In this document: positions 1 through 6,907 of the stretch, in pieces
How the letters are laid out: each line of letters begins with the position of its first letter
How positions within the stretch are numbered: the first letter of the stretch is position 1
Origin: Patescibacteria group bacterium
GTDB taxonomy: Bacteria; Patescibacteriota; Gracilibacteria; UBA1369
Assembly: GCA_018825335.1 (NCBI GenBank)
Contig: JAHJEW010000054.1
Location: 1-14,112, forward strand
Direction of reading: 5' to 3'
DNA: 14,112 nucleotides
The notes under the pieces: generated by a model
Database searches by the model: none
What the model was told of the DNA's origin: nothing
The model's input: the letters and a program-made list of their open reading frames with translations, nothing else
Program-made: the position numbers and the translations under genes

Positions 1-10
1 ATAATAAATA

Positions 11-16
11 TATAAT
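11..16 (+). promoter_or_regulatory. putative -10 box of the toxin-antitoxin pair
   Basis: A perfect TATAAT hexamer lies at 11-16. Any -35 box would fall outside the window. Transcription from it would begin near 22-24, just after the first ATG (18) of the antitoxin. If the box is real, the ATG at 45 is the better start. The surrounding sequence is very AT-rich, so a chance match is possible. Confidence 0.3.
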
Positions 17-17
17 A

Positions 18-275
18 ATGGTGAATACTAACAATTTTTCACCCATGAAAACAATCGTACTGAAAGTGGACGACAAAATCCCAAGAGAACTGGACATCAT
101 TGAAAGTGAAGAAGGGCTGGGAAACCGCACATCCACCGTTACATTCCTCATCAAATATTATTTTTTAACGAAGAAAAGCTCATTGGACCAGTCAATAAAA
201 ATCCTTGACCGCCTGCTGGACAAGATTGATACGGAAAAATTGCCATCCGCAAGGCAGCAGCTAAAAAACCTGTAA
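18..275 (+). CDS. putative antitoxin of a RelE-type toxin-antitoxin pair (ribbon-helix-helix-like)
   Basis: This small protein of 85 residues (76 if it starts at the ATG at 45) lies directly upstream of a RelE-like toxin, whose start codon overlaps its stop by one base (TAATG). From residue 10 it reads as a short beta strand (KTIVLKV), then an acidic helix, a turn with NRTSTV, and a second helix (TFLIKYYF). This resembles a ribbon-helix-helix DNA-binding fold, with a charged C-terminal tail that could wrap the toxin. Antitoxins of this type neutralise the toxin and usually repress their own operon. The start is uncertain: the ATG at 18 has no ribosome binding site and a TATAAT sits at 11-16, so the ATG at 45 is attractive. 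The antitoxin role rests mainly on gene order; the fold is inferred by eye. Confidence 0.6.
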   Translation: MVNTNNFSPMKTIVLKVDDKIPRELDIIESEEGLGNRTSTVTFLIKYYFLTKKSSLDQSIKILDRLLDKIDTEKLPSARQQLKNL

Positions 276-613
276 TGAAAATATTTTTCACCGGACACTT
301 TAAGAATCAGCTAAAAAAGTTGATGAGAAAATTCCCGTGCGTCGCGGAAGATCTTCTTAATCTCCTGGATTCACTGGATATTGAAAAAGAAATTTCAATC
401 GGCAAATCCATATACAAAGTCAGAATTGGCAGCAGCGACATGAAAAAAGGAAAATCCGGCGGTTTTCGGGCTTATATTTATTTTTACCGGCTAAAAAAAA
501 TACTTGTACCACTGTGCATCTACGCAAAATCGGAGCAGGTCATAGTCTCCGAAAATGAACTGCAATACCACATCGACAAAATGAACGAGGAACTTTTTGG
601 CGAAATAGCCTAG
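275..613 (+). CDS. RelE/ParE-family toxin (predicted ribosome-dependent mRNA interferase)
   Basis: This 112-residue protein has the RelE/HigB-like layout: an N-terminal helical part (FKNQLKKLMRKF, then residues 22-40), followed by a basic beta-sheet core. Residues 48-70 carry the family hallmark, KVRIG followed by GKSGGFRAYIYF, with Lys58, Lys60 and Arg65 in the positions that usually contact RNA. The core ends in the strand LVPLCIYAKSEQ. In studied relatives such proteins cleave mRNA in the ribosomal A site and are held inactive by the antitoxin. The start codon overlaps the antitoxin stop by one base, so translation is probably coupled. Length matches the family and the frame is intact. Family assignment is fairly safe. 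Whether it is RelE-like or HigB-like in activity, or still active, cannot be told from sequence. Confidence 0.8.
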   Translation: MKIFFTGHFKNQLKKLMRKFPCVAEDLLNLLDSLDIEKEISIGKSIYKVRIGSSDMKKGKSGGFRAYIYFYRLKKILVPLCIYAKSEQVIVSENELQYHIDKMNEELFGEIA

Positions 614-638
614 ATTTTGCCGCGCCCACAACGCAAAC

Positions 639-666
639 TTGACAAAAAGTATGAATTTACTATAAT
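639..666 (+). promoter_or_regulatory. near-consensus sigma70 promoter for the 11-mer repeat protein
   Basis: A perfect TTGACA (639-644) and a perfect TATAAT (661-666) are separated by 16 bases. Transcription should begin near 673, leaving about 20 untranslated bases before the ATG at 693. That leader has no Shine-Dalgarno sequence. The promoter lies in the 79-base spacer after the toxin gene, so the repeat protein is probably transcribed independently and strongly. Confidence 0.75.
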
Positions 667-692
667 CACAACCAATCATTTAAACCTCAAAA

Positions 693-1445
693 ATGGAATC
701 CCCAAAACCATCAGACACGGAAAAAGCCGCGCAGGCATTTGCCGTAATTGGAGAAACAACGGAAAAACTCCCGCAGCTCGCCAAAAACCCCTCGGTTAAG
801 GCCCTTGGCCCGATTGATTTCGACGCCCTTGAAGACCGCGACAAGCCGTTTTTCAAAAACCTGCTTACGCTCGGTAGCCTGGATCCGGACATTATCAGGC
901 GCGTACTGATTATGCGCCACAAACTAAATAACGAAATAATGCTAACGCAGGCAGAAGCCGAAGAACTGATTACGGTTCTGCAATGCAAAGGCTTCTACCG
1001 TACCGGACTGGATCTTAGCGGCATGGAGTTTGGCATTCTGGACTTATGCGATGCCGTTGTAGGGGGAGATTTTAACGTATGGGATACGGTAGTACGGGGT
1101 GATAACTGTCAGACCAGAATGGAAGTGGGAGGCGATAACAATCAGGGCGGAATGAAAGTGGAAGGTGACAACCAACAGCAAGGGATGGAGGTAAAAGGCG
1201 ATAACAATCAGTGGAAAATGCAAATTAGAGGATACAACATTCAGGCTGAAATGCAGGTACAGGGAGACAGCAACCAATATAAAATGAAAGTCGAAGGATT
1301 CAGCAACCAATATAAAATGAAAGTGGGAGGCAACAATAATCAGCATGAAATGAAAGTAGGAGGCGCCAATGATCAGAAAGCAATGGGAGTAGAAGGCCGC
1401 AATAATCGAAGCGCAATGCAAGTAAGAGGCGACTACATTGAGTAA
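693..1445 (+). CDS. protein with C-terminal 11-residue tandem repeats (predicted beta-solenoid), function unknown
   Basis: I do not recognise a characterised family. The 250-residue protein has two parts. Residues 1-120 are mixed and mostly helical, with no signal peptide or membrane segment, and end in a pentapeptide-like stretch (GLDLSGMEFGILDLCDA). Residues 122-250 are eleven full copies and one partial copy of an 11-residue unit, x-V-x-G-D-N-N-Q-x-x-M. Val at position 2, Gly at 4, Asn at 6, Gln at 8 and Met at 11 are the best conserved. Alternating V and M with a G-D-N-N turn suggests short beta strands stacked in a solenoid. The spacing resembles the half-repeat of curlin proteins, but without an export signal. 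It has its own strong promoter at 639-666 and converges on folE with a 29-base gap. The ATG at 693 lacks a ribosome binding site. It could be a scaffold or binding protein; no function is claimed. Confidence 0.75.
   Translation: MESPKPSDTEKAAQAFAVIGETTEKLPQLAKNPSVKALGPIDFDALEDRDKPFFKNLLTLGSLDPDIIRRVLIMRHKLNNEIMLTQAEAEELITVLQCKGFYRTGLDLSGMEFGILDLCDAVVGGDFNVWDTVVRGDNCQTRMEVGGDNNQGGMKVEGDNQQQGMEVKGDNNQWKMQIRGYNIQAEMQVQGDSNQYKMKVEGFSNQYKMKVGGNNNQHEMKVGGANDQKAMGVEGRNNRSAMQVRGDYIE
1056..1442 (+). repeat. 33-bp in-frame tandem repeat encoding the 11-mers
   Basis: Eleven full units and one partial unit, each 33 bases, run without a gap or frame change to the stop codon. Units have diverged at the DNA level but keep the codons for V, G, N, Q and M. 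Conservation follows the protein pattern, which indicates selection on the encoded repeat rather than a non-coding satellite. Confidence 0.85.
1268..1324 (+). repeat. 24-bp exact duplication between adjacent 33-bp units
   Basis: The 24 bases at 1268-1291 recur unchanged at 1301-1324, offset by exactly one 33-base unit. They encode SNQYKMKV in both copies. The other units are much more diverged, so this pair looks like the youngest duplication in the array. Confidence 0.85.
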
Positions 1446-1474
1446 TATGTACCGGCCGATGCCCACCGTCCGCC

Positions 1475-2029
1475 CTACCGCCCCACAAGCCGCAGAAACT
1501 CGTTCCGAGTATTAAGCTCCTTCTTAAAAAGCCCGCGCAGCGCCGAAGTGGTAACAAAGCTGTGCTGCTTTTCCACTCCCCGCGCCATCATGCATAAATG
1601 CTCGGCCTCCACAATCACGCCGACGCCTTTTGGCTTTAGCACATCATAAAGCCCCTGCGCGATCTGGCTCGTCATACGCTCCTGATTCTGCAGTCTGCGC
1701 GCGAACATCTCCACCAGTCGCGGAATTTTGGAAAGCCCTATAATCTTCCCGTCCGGAATATACCCCACGTGCGCCTTACCGTAGAAAGGCAAAAAATGAT
1801 GCTCACAAAAACTGAAAAACTCAATATCCTTCACCACGATCATCTCATCATAAAGTTCGTCGCCGAACACAGTTAAAACATCTTCCGGTTTTTGCTTGTA
1901 CCCGGAAAAAAGCTTTTCATAAGACTTAATAACGCGCCTGGGCGTATCGCGCAGACCCTCACGCTCCGGATCTTCACCAATAAACTCAATCAGTCCGCGC
2001 ACCAGTTTTTCAGGATTTTTATTATTCAT
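1475..2029 (-). CDS. folE: GTP cyclohydrolase I
   Basis: FolE converts GTP to 7,8-dihydroneopterin triphosphate, the entry step to folate and, in many bacteria, to queuosine. From the ATG at 2029 it is 184 residues, typical for the compact bacterial enzyme. The zinc and active-site signature is plain: FCEHHFLPFYGKAHVGYIP with Cys75, His77 and His78, then EAEHLCMMARGV with His144 and Cys146. The early GEDPEREGLRDTPRRV segment and the RLQNQERMTSQIA helix are also characteristic. The frame is open further upstream, but the ATG at 2029 gives the family's usual N-terminus. It lies inside the last codons of carB (8-base overlap), so the two are probably translationally coupled in the lplB-carB-folE unit. 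No other folate or queuosine gene is in the window, so the product's destination cannot be told. Confidence 0.96.
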   Translation of the reverse strand: MNNKNPEKLVRGLIEFIGEDPEREGLRDTPRRVIKSYEKLFSGYKQKPEDVLTVFGDELYDEMIVVKDIEFFSFCEHHFLPFYGKAHVGYIPDGKIIGLSKIPRLVEMFARRLQNQERMTSQIAQGLYDVLKPKGVGVIVEAEHLCMMARGVEKQHSFVTTSALRGLFKKELNTRNEFLRLVGR

Positions 2030-5000
2030 ACTCCGCCCATTCTTTAATGGATAAACGATACTGCGCGCCGCGCGCCAGCGCGGCGACAATTAACTCCGCC
2101 ACCTGCAGATTGGTAACAAGCGAAATATTATAGTCAATCGCCTTACGCCTGATTAAATAGCCATCCGTAACCTCCTCGTGAGTGTAGCTTTTCGGGATAT
2201 TCACAACAAGATCCACCTTCTTTTCTGTGATCGCATCAATAAAATTCGGCTTGAAATTCGTGCTCGCTTTATACAGCAAAGTATTATCAATCCCGTTCTC
2301 CCTCAAAAAAGCCGACGTCCCCTCCGTTGCATAAATCTTAAAACCCATGTCCTGGAAAACCCTGGCCGACGGCAAAAACTCCACTTTATCCTCCATTCTG
2401 CCAATGCTAAGCAGCACATTTTTATTGGGGATTTTAAAACCGACTGAAATCATCGCCTTGAAAAACGCCTCATACATATCATCACCGAAGCACGCAACTT
2501 CCCCGGTGGAAGCCATTTCCACTCCACTCACCGGATCAGCGCCCTTAAGCCGCGAGAAAGAAAACTGCGGAGCCTTGACCCCCACATGATCCAGATCCAG
2601 CGTCTGATACCTGTTCGCCCGGAACTCCTTCAAACTCTTCATCCCAAGCATCGCCTCCATTGCAATCTCAATAAAATTATACCCCGTAACCTTGGAAGAA
2701 AACGGAAAACTGCGGCTCGCCCGCAAATTACATTCGATCACCTTAACATCGTTATTCTTGGCCAAAAACTGAATGTTGAACGGCCCCGTAATTTCCAGTT
2801 CCTTCGCAATCTGTTTTGCAATCGTCTTAATTCTGCGAATCGTTTCTATATAAAGTTTCTGCGGCGGCAAAACAATAGTGGCATCGCCGCTGTGCACCCC
2901 CGCGTTTTCAATATGCTCCGCAATAGCATAAATAATCACGTCGCCTTTCATCGCCACCGCGTCAATTTCAATCTCCTTCGCGCCCTGCTCAAACTTGCTC
3001 ACCACCACCGGCGCCTCCGTGGAAATGCGCGTAGCCTTGCCCAAAAACCGCGTCAAAGCCTCATCCGTATGCGCCACCGCCATTGCCGCGCCGCTTAAAA
3101 CATAAGAAGGTCGCACCAGTACCGGATACCCCACCTCTTTCGTAAATTTCTTAACCTCATCCACCGTAGACATCTCCTGCCACCGCGGCTGGTCAATCCC
3201 AAGCCTGTCGCACAGCGCCGAAAACTTATGCCGACTCTCCGCGCGGTCAATATTCTTCGCCTCCGTTCCAAGCAGTTTTATCCCCACATCCGCCAACTTC
3301 AAAGACAAATTATTCGGCACCTGCCCGCCCATGGAAACCACCACCGCCGCCGGATTTTCCAGCTCGCAAATATCCAAAACCCTTTCCAGCGAAAGTTCAT
3401 CAAAATAAAGCTTGTCCGACATATCGTAATCAGTCGAAACGGTCTCCGGATTATAGTTGATAATGATTTTCTCATACCCCGCTTTCCCGCAGGTCTTAAG
3501 CGCGTTCACGCAGCACCAGTCAAACTCAACGCTCGTGCCGATCGCATACGGCCCGCCGCCCAGAACAACCATTTTTTTCCTTTTCGATTTGCGATAATCG
3601 ACGTCGTGCTCGTCCCCGTGGTAGGTCAAATAAAGATAATTGGTCTTTGCCGGATACTCCGCCGCCAAAGTGTCTATCTGCTTAACATAAGGCACAATCC
3701 CCATTTTCTTACGCATCGCCCTGACCATGGACTCTTTTTTACCGATGAGGATGGATATCTGCTTGTCAGAAAAACCATATCGCTTCGCCTGAAGCATCAG
3801 CTCACGATCCACCGTTTTAGCCTTTTTCAAAACCTTTTCCAGTTTCACAATATTTTCAAGTTTCCCCAAAAACCACTCATCAATCCCCGAAAGTTTGCTG
3901 ATTTTTTGTAAACTCCACCCCTGACGCAGCGCCTCCGCGACCGCCAAAATCCGTCGCGGCGTCGGCACCTGAATTTCACGCGCAAGATCTTTGGGCTTAT
4001 CCGCAAGATTTTCGTTCGTCACAAATCCATACAGGCCAATCTGAAGCATGCGAAGTCCCTTCTGAATCACCTCCTCAAAACTGCGCCCCAAAGCCATAAT
4101 CTCCCCAACAGATTTCATCTCGCTGCTGATCTCCTGTGAAACCTTGCGGAACTTGTCCAGATCCCACCGCGGGATTTTCAAAGCCAAATAGTCCAGCGCC
4201 GGCTCAAAACAGGCCGTCGTGGTCTTTGTAACGGCGTTCCTAAGCTCCGGCAGACTGTACCCAAGAGCCAGCTTCGCCGCTATGTGCGCCAGCGGATACC
4301 CCGTCGCCTTGCTGGCCAGCGCGCTGCTGCGACTAAGACGCGCGTTCACCTCAATAATCCTATAATCCTCACTCAAAGGATCCAGCGCGTACTGAATATT
4401 GCACTCGCCGATAATTCCCAAACTCTGAATAACCTTAATCGCCCGCTCCCTAAGCTGATGATACTCGCGGTTCGTCAAAGTCTGCGACGGCGCGACCACA
4501 ATGCTCTCCCCCGTATGAATCCCAAGCGGATCAAAATTCTCCATGTTGCAGACAGTCACGCAGTTGTTGAACCGGTCGCGCACAACTTCATACTCCACCT
4601 CTTTCCATCCCTTCAAATTCTCCTCAACCAAAACCTGCGGACTATACGCGAAAGCCGTTTCCAGAAGTTCGTGCAGCTCTTTCTCGTTAAAAGCGAAACC
4701 GCTGCCCTTTCCCCCAAGCGCGAAAGCCGCCCTCACAATCACCGGAAAACCGATTTTTTCGGCGGCCGCCATCCCGGACTCAACCGACTTACATGCCACG
4801 CTTTTGGGCACCTTAAGCCCCAAAGCCTTCATCTCATTATTAAAAATTTCACGATCCTCCGTCTTTTGAATCGCCTCCACCGGCGTTCCCAAAACCTCAA
4901 CCTTATATTTCTTTAAAATCCCTTTCTCAAAAAGTTCCACCCCGCAATTCAAAGCCGTCTGCCCGCCAAAACTCAAAAGAATCCCGTCCGGCCGCTCCTT

Positions 5001-5264
5001 TTCAATAACCTGCTCCGAAAATTCCGCGTTCACCGGCAAAAAATAAACCTTGTCCGCCAGCCCCTTGCTGGTCTGATTCGTGGCGATGTTCGGATTAATA
5101 AGCACCGTAAAAATGCGCTCCTCCTTGAGCGCCTTAATCGCCTGCGAACCGCTATAATCAAACTCCCCCGCCTCCCCGATCTTCAGCGCCCCCGACCCAA
5201 GAATTAAAACCTTCCGCAGTTCCCTGCGTTTGCCGGACGCTTTACTGATCTTATGGCTGGGCAT
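2022..5264 (-). CDS. carB: carbamoyl-phosphate synthase large chain
   Basis: CarB makes carbamoyl phosphate from bicarbonate, ammonia (supplied by CarA from glutamine) and two ATP, for pyrimidine and arginine synthesis. The 1080-residue protein has the full layout: first carboxy-phosphate half (about 1-400) with ATP-grasp signature ALGGKGSG and catalytic EVNAR (Glu305, Asn307, Arg309); a helical linker (about 400-545); second carbamoyl-phosphate half (about 560-890) with ECNLRASRS (Glu844, Asn846, Arg848); and a C-terminal MGS-like allosteric domain (about 940-1080). Many N-half motifs (GEAGEFDYSGSQAIKALKEE, LINPNIATNQTS, LADKVYFLP, SLGIIGECNIQYAL) match animal CAD/CPS1 better than E. coli CarB as I remember them. 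I chose the ATG at 5264. A TTG at 5285 preceded by GGTGA would add seven residues. It follows lplB and overlaps folE by 8 bases. No carA is present here. Confidence 0.96.
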   Translation of the reverse strand: MPSHKISKASGKRRELRKVLILGSGALKIGEAGEFDYSGSQAIKALKEERIFTVLINPNIATNQTSKGLADKVYFLPVNAEFSEQVIEKERPDGILLSFGGQTALNCGVELFEKGILKKYKVEVLGTPVEAIQKTEDREIFNNEMKALGLKVPKSVACKSVESGMAAAEKIGFPVIVRAAFALGGKGSGFAFNEKELHELLETAFAYSPQVLVEENLKGWKEVEYEVVRDRFNNCVTVCNMENFDPLGIHTGESIVVAPSQTLTNREYHQLRERAIKVIQSLGIIGECNIQYALDPLSEDYRIIEVNARLSRSSALASKATGYPLAHIAAKLALGYSLPELRNAVTKTTTACFEPALDYLALKIPRWDLDKFRKVSQEISSEMKSVGEIMALGRSFEEVIQKGLRMLQIGLYGFVTNENLADKPKDLAREIQVPTPRRILAVAEALRQGWSLQKISKLSGIDEWFLGKLENIVKLEKVLKKAKTVDRELMLQAKRYGFSDKQISILIGKKESMVRAMRKKMGIVPYVKQIDTLAAEYPAKTNYLYLTYHGDEHDVDYRKSKRKKMVVLGGGPYAIGTSVEFDWCCVNALKTCGKAGYEKIIINYNPETVSTDYDMSDKLYFDELSLERVLDICELENPAAVVVSMGGQVPNNLSLKLADVGIKLLGTEAKNIDRAESRHKFSALCDRLGIDQPRWQEMSTVDEVKKFTKEVGYPVLVRPSYVLSGAAMAVAHTDEALTRFLGKATRISTEAPVVVSKFEQGAKEIEIDAVAMKGDVIIYAIAEHIENAGVHSGDATIVLPPQKLYIETIRRIKTIAKQIAKELEITGPFNIQFLAKNNDVKVIECNLRASRSFPFSSKVTGYNFIEIAMEAMLGMKSLKEFRANRYQTLDLDHVGVKAPQFSFSRLKGADPVSGVEMASTGEVACFGDDMYEAFFKAMISVGFKIPNKNVLLSIGRMEDKVEFLPSARVFQDMGFKIYATEGTSAFLRENGIDNTLLYKASTNFKPNFIDAITEKKVDLVVNIPKSYTHEEVTDGYLIRRKAIDYNISLVTNLQVAELIVAALARGAQYRLSIKEWAEYE

Positions 5265-5274
5265 ATCAAACGCG

Positions 5275-5303
5275 AGTATAGCCAAAAAACTTCACCCGCG
5301 CAA
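5275..5303 (-). promoter_or_regulatory. possible promoter for carB-folE
   Basis: On the minus strand TTGCGC (5303-5298) and TATACT (5280-5275) are 17 bases apart. The start point would be near 5268, only about four bases before the ATG at 5264, giving a nearly leaderless carB message. It would exclude the alternative TTG start at 5285. The -35 match is weak, and carB may instead be read through from lplB. Confidence 0.35.
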
Positions 5304-5312
5304 TAAATCACC

Positions 5313-5636
5313 TTAAAGGTGGTTTTCGCCGGAAACCGTGGGCGCCGCCAGCGCCTCCGCAATAGTCTCCGCAAGATCCTGCGCGCTCATCCCCACAAAA
5401 GCCGCGCGCTGCAGAGTCAGAGTTCTTTCAATCTCTCCGGCAAAAACCTCCACCGAAACCCGCCGCGAAAGCCCGCGCAAAGTCTGCTCAATGTGCGGCA
5501 GCGCATCTTCCGGATGAAGAAAAAAATCACCGTGAATCTGCACATTTTTTATAGACGCACTCGGCGCCTCATCCACCTCAATCTTCACACGAACGAGTTT
5601 GCCCCCCGTAACTTTTTTTGTAGCTTGATATTTCAT
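5313..5636 (-). CDS. lplB: lipoate-protein ligase accessory subunit (LplB-like, stand-alone C-terminal domain of LplA)
   Basis: This 107-residue protein resembles the small C-terminal domain of lipoate-protein ligase A, made as a separate subunit. Diagnostic stretches are GGKLVRVKIEVDE near residue 11, then IHGDFFLHPEDALPHIEQ around residues 34-51, and a final helical part with MSAQDLAETIAEAL. In split ligases such as that of Thermoplasma acidophilum, this subunit is needed for forming lipoyl-AMP, while the large subunit carries the active site. The gene lies head to head with lplA, 44 bases apart, which strongly supports the pairing. On the other side it precedes carB by about 50 bases on the same strand. 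A TATAGT box ends only six bases before the ATG, implying a leaderless message. The symbol follows the archaeal usage and should not be confused with LipB. Confidence 0.85.
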   Translation of the reverse strand: MKYQATKKVTGGKLVRVKIEVDEAPSASIKNVQIHGDFFLHPEDALPHIEQTLRGLSRRVSVEVFAGEIERTLTLQRAAFVGMSAQDLAETIAEALAAPTVSGENHL

Positions 5637-5680
5637 GAGCGCACTATAAACTGGCGTACGCGAATCTATATATCACCTTT
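5637..5680. promoter_or_regulatory. divergent lplB/lplA promoter region with start-proximal -10 boxes
   Basis: The 44-base spacer must hold start signals for both genes. On the minus strand TATAGT (5648-5643) ends six bases before the lplB ATG. On the plus strand TATATA (5667-5672) ends eight bases before the lplA ATG. Neither start has a Shine-Dalgarno sequence. Both messages would therefore begin at, or within a few bases of, the start codon. No convincing -35 box is seen for either. Confidence 0.45.
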
Positions 5681-6469
5681 ATGTCTTATTGGCGAGTAGT
5701 AGGACTTGAAACACACGACGCGTTCATGAACATGGCGCTAGACGAAGCCGTTTGCGAAGCCATCGCCGCGCGCGAGGCCGGCCCCACCATAAGGTTTTAC
5801 AGATGGGCCCCGAGCGCGGTTTCCATAGGATATTTCCAAAGCTTGAACGATGAAGTGTCCGTAGATAAATGCAACGCCGCGGGAGTAGACGTGATTCGCC
5901 GCAGAACCGGCGGAGGCGCCGTTTTCCACGACTACGAAGGCGAAATCACATACAGCGTCATCGCGCCCGAAATCTATTTCCCCAAAGGAATCATAGACTC
6001 ATACAAAATCATTTGCGGATGGATAATGGACAGCCTCGCGCAAATTGGAGTACAGACCGAGTTCAAGCCCATAAACGACATAATAATGGCTCAGGGCGCA
6101 ATCGGCCCAAGCGGTGAGTCCGTAGCCGGCAAGAAAATTTCCGGCAACGCCCAGACCCGCAGAAACGGCGTCCTCCTCCAGCACGGCACAATCCTCTGCA
6201 AAGTCGACGTCCCAAAAATGTTCTCCCTCCTAAAAGTGGGCCAGGAAAAAATCGCCGACAAAATGATCGCCGCGGTGGAAGAACGCGTAACCGGCATTCA
6301 GCGCCTAAACCCAAACCTGACCATGGAAGATATCTACGCCGCCCTCATGGAAGGCTTCACGCAGGGCAAACGCTGGTCCGCCGGCGACTGGACCCTGGCC
6401 GAACTAACCCGCGCGCAGCAGCTCGTAACAGAGCGCTACAACCAGGACAGGTGGAATGCGATGAGGTAG
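5681..6469 (+). CDS. lplA: lipoate-protein ligase A, catalytic subunit of a split ligase
   Basis: LplA activates lipoate or octanoate with ATP and attaches it to a lysine of lipoyl domains such as that of the PDH E2 encoded here. The 262-residue protein shows the biotin/lipoate ligase fold: SIGYFQ (48-53), the nucleotide/lipoate loop RRRTGGGAVFHD (73-84) followed by GEITYSV, and GKKISGNAQ with the expected catalytic Lys152, then QHGTIL. The C-terminal accessory domain of one-piece ligases is absent and is supplied by the divergent lplB. Between the family's ND motif (residues 132-133) and the lysine there is a small insertion with GAIGPSGES. I see no cysteine just before the KISGNA lysine where LipM octanoyltransferases carry theirs, so ligase is preferred over LipM. 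Downstream it converges on the HEPN cassette with a 21-base gap. Confidence 0.88.
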   Translation: MSYWRVVGLETHDAFMNMALDEAVCEAIAAREAGPTIRFYRWAPSAVSIGYFQSLNDEVSVDKCNAAGVDVIRRRTGGGAVFHDYEGEITYSVIAPEIYFPKGIIDSYKIICGWIMDSLAQIGVQTEFKPINDIIMAQGAIGPSGESVAGKKISGNAQTRRNGVLLQHGTILCKVDVPKMFSLLKVGQEKIADKMIAAVEERVTGIQRLNPNLTMEDIYAALMEGFTQGKRWSAGDWTLAELTRAQQLVTERYNQDRWNAMR

Positions 6470-6490
6470 GGATTTAAGATGTCGGCATTT

Positions 6491-6907
6491 TTATGCAGCT
6501 GCAACTTTAGCCCTATGAAAATGCTTTATTGTTGCCCGTTTTTCGCTTTTTCTCGAAGTAATAATAAACGCATCCTTTATCTCAAGCCCAAAAAAATTAC
6601 AATTCCTTATTCCTATCATCCCGTGCTCTATCTCTATAGATGCAGTAAGGGATTTTAAGTCTTCATTTTGAGTATCAACAATAACTACTTTAGACAAATT
6701 AACGATATTATTCCCGATAGTTTTTTTCAATTCTTGAGATATATACTTGAGAAATTCGATATCATTTCTTTTTAACCAATCGGCAGATAATACCAGATCC
6801 CAGTGATCGGCATCTTCTCTCAAGAAAAGAGCGAATAGCTTAAACTCACCGTATTTATCTGAAACGGTCTTTTCCAATTCCACAAATTTAGCAACCAACT
6901 CTCTCAT
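6491..6907 (-). CDS. hypothetical protein, partner of the HEPN protein
   Basis: I do not recognise this 138-residue protein. It has a helical start (1-20), a hydrophobic strand (FKLFALFLRE, 22-31), a Trp-Asp motif in HWDLVLSADWL (35-45), a second helix (about 49-65), strands SKVVIVDT and ASIEIEHG, and an IKDAFIITS segment near 110-118. The tail is basic. No nucleotidyltransferase GSxxxGxxxxxSDxD motif is visible, so it is not an ordinary MNT partner. Its ATG overlaps the stop of the upstream HEPN gene (ATGA), so the two are made together. In HEPN two-gene modules the partner often acts as the antitoxin; that role here is inference from gene order only. Confidence 0.7.
   Translation of the reverse strand: MRELVAKFVELEKTVSDKYGEFKLFALFLREDADHWDLVLSADWLKRNDIEFLKYISQELKKTIGNNIVNLSKVVIVDTQNEDLKSLTASIEIEHGMIGIRNCNFFGLEIKDAFIITSRKSEKRATIKHFHRAKVAAA

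Noticed and set aside
617..799. Small plus-strand frame covering the promoter at 639-666
   Set aside because: It begins at a non-ATG codon, spans a perfect promoter and runs into the start of the repeat protein in another frame.
1056..1442. 33-bp periodic repeats considered as a CRISPR array
   Set aside because: The units are contiguous with no unique spacers, are degenerate, and keep one reading frame with conserved amino acids. They are a protein repeat.
1044..1466. Minus-strand 140-residue frame opposite the 11-mer repeats
   Set aside because: It is the periodic shadow of the plus-strand repeats; the sense frame has the promoter, the preceding domain and the conserved pattern.
1446..1474. 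A terminator between the converging repeat-protein and folE genes
   Set aside because: I see no stem with a T-run in these 29 bases.
2178..4916. Several long open frames on the plus strand opposite carB (for example 3228-3911 and 4284-4916)
   Set aside because: They are antisense to a full-length CarB, rich in Arg, His, Leu and Asn from reversed codon bias, and resemble no family.
5681..6469. LipM octanoyltransferase as an alternative for lplA
   Set aside because: No cysteine sits before the KISGNA lysine, and the adjacent accessory-domain gene fits a ligase.
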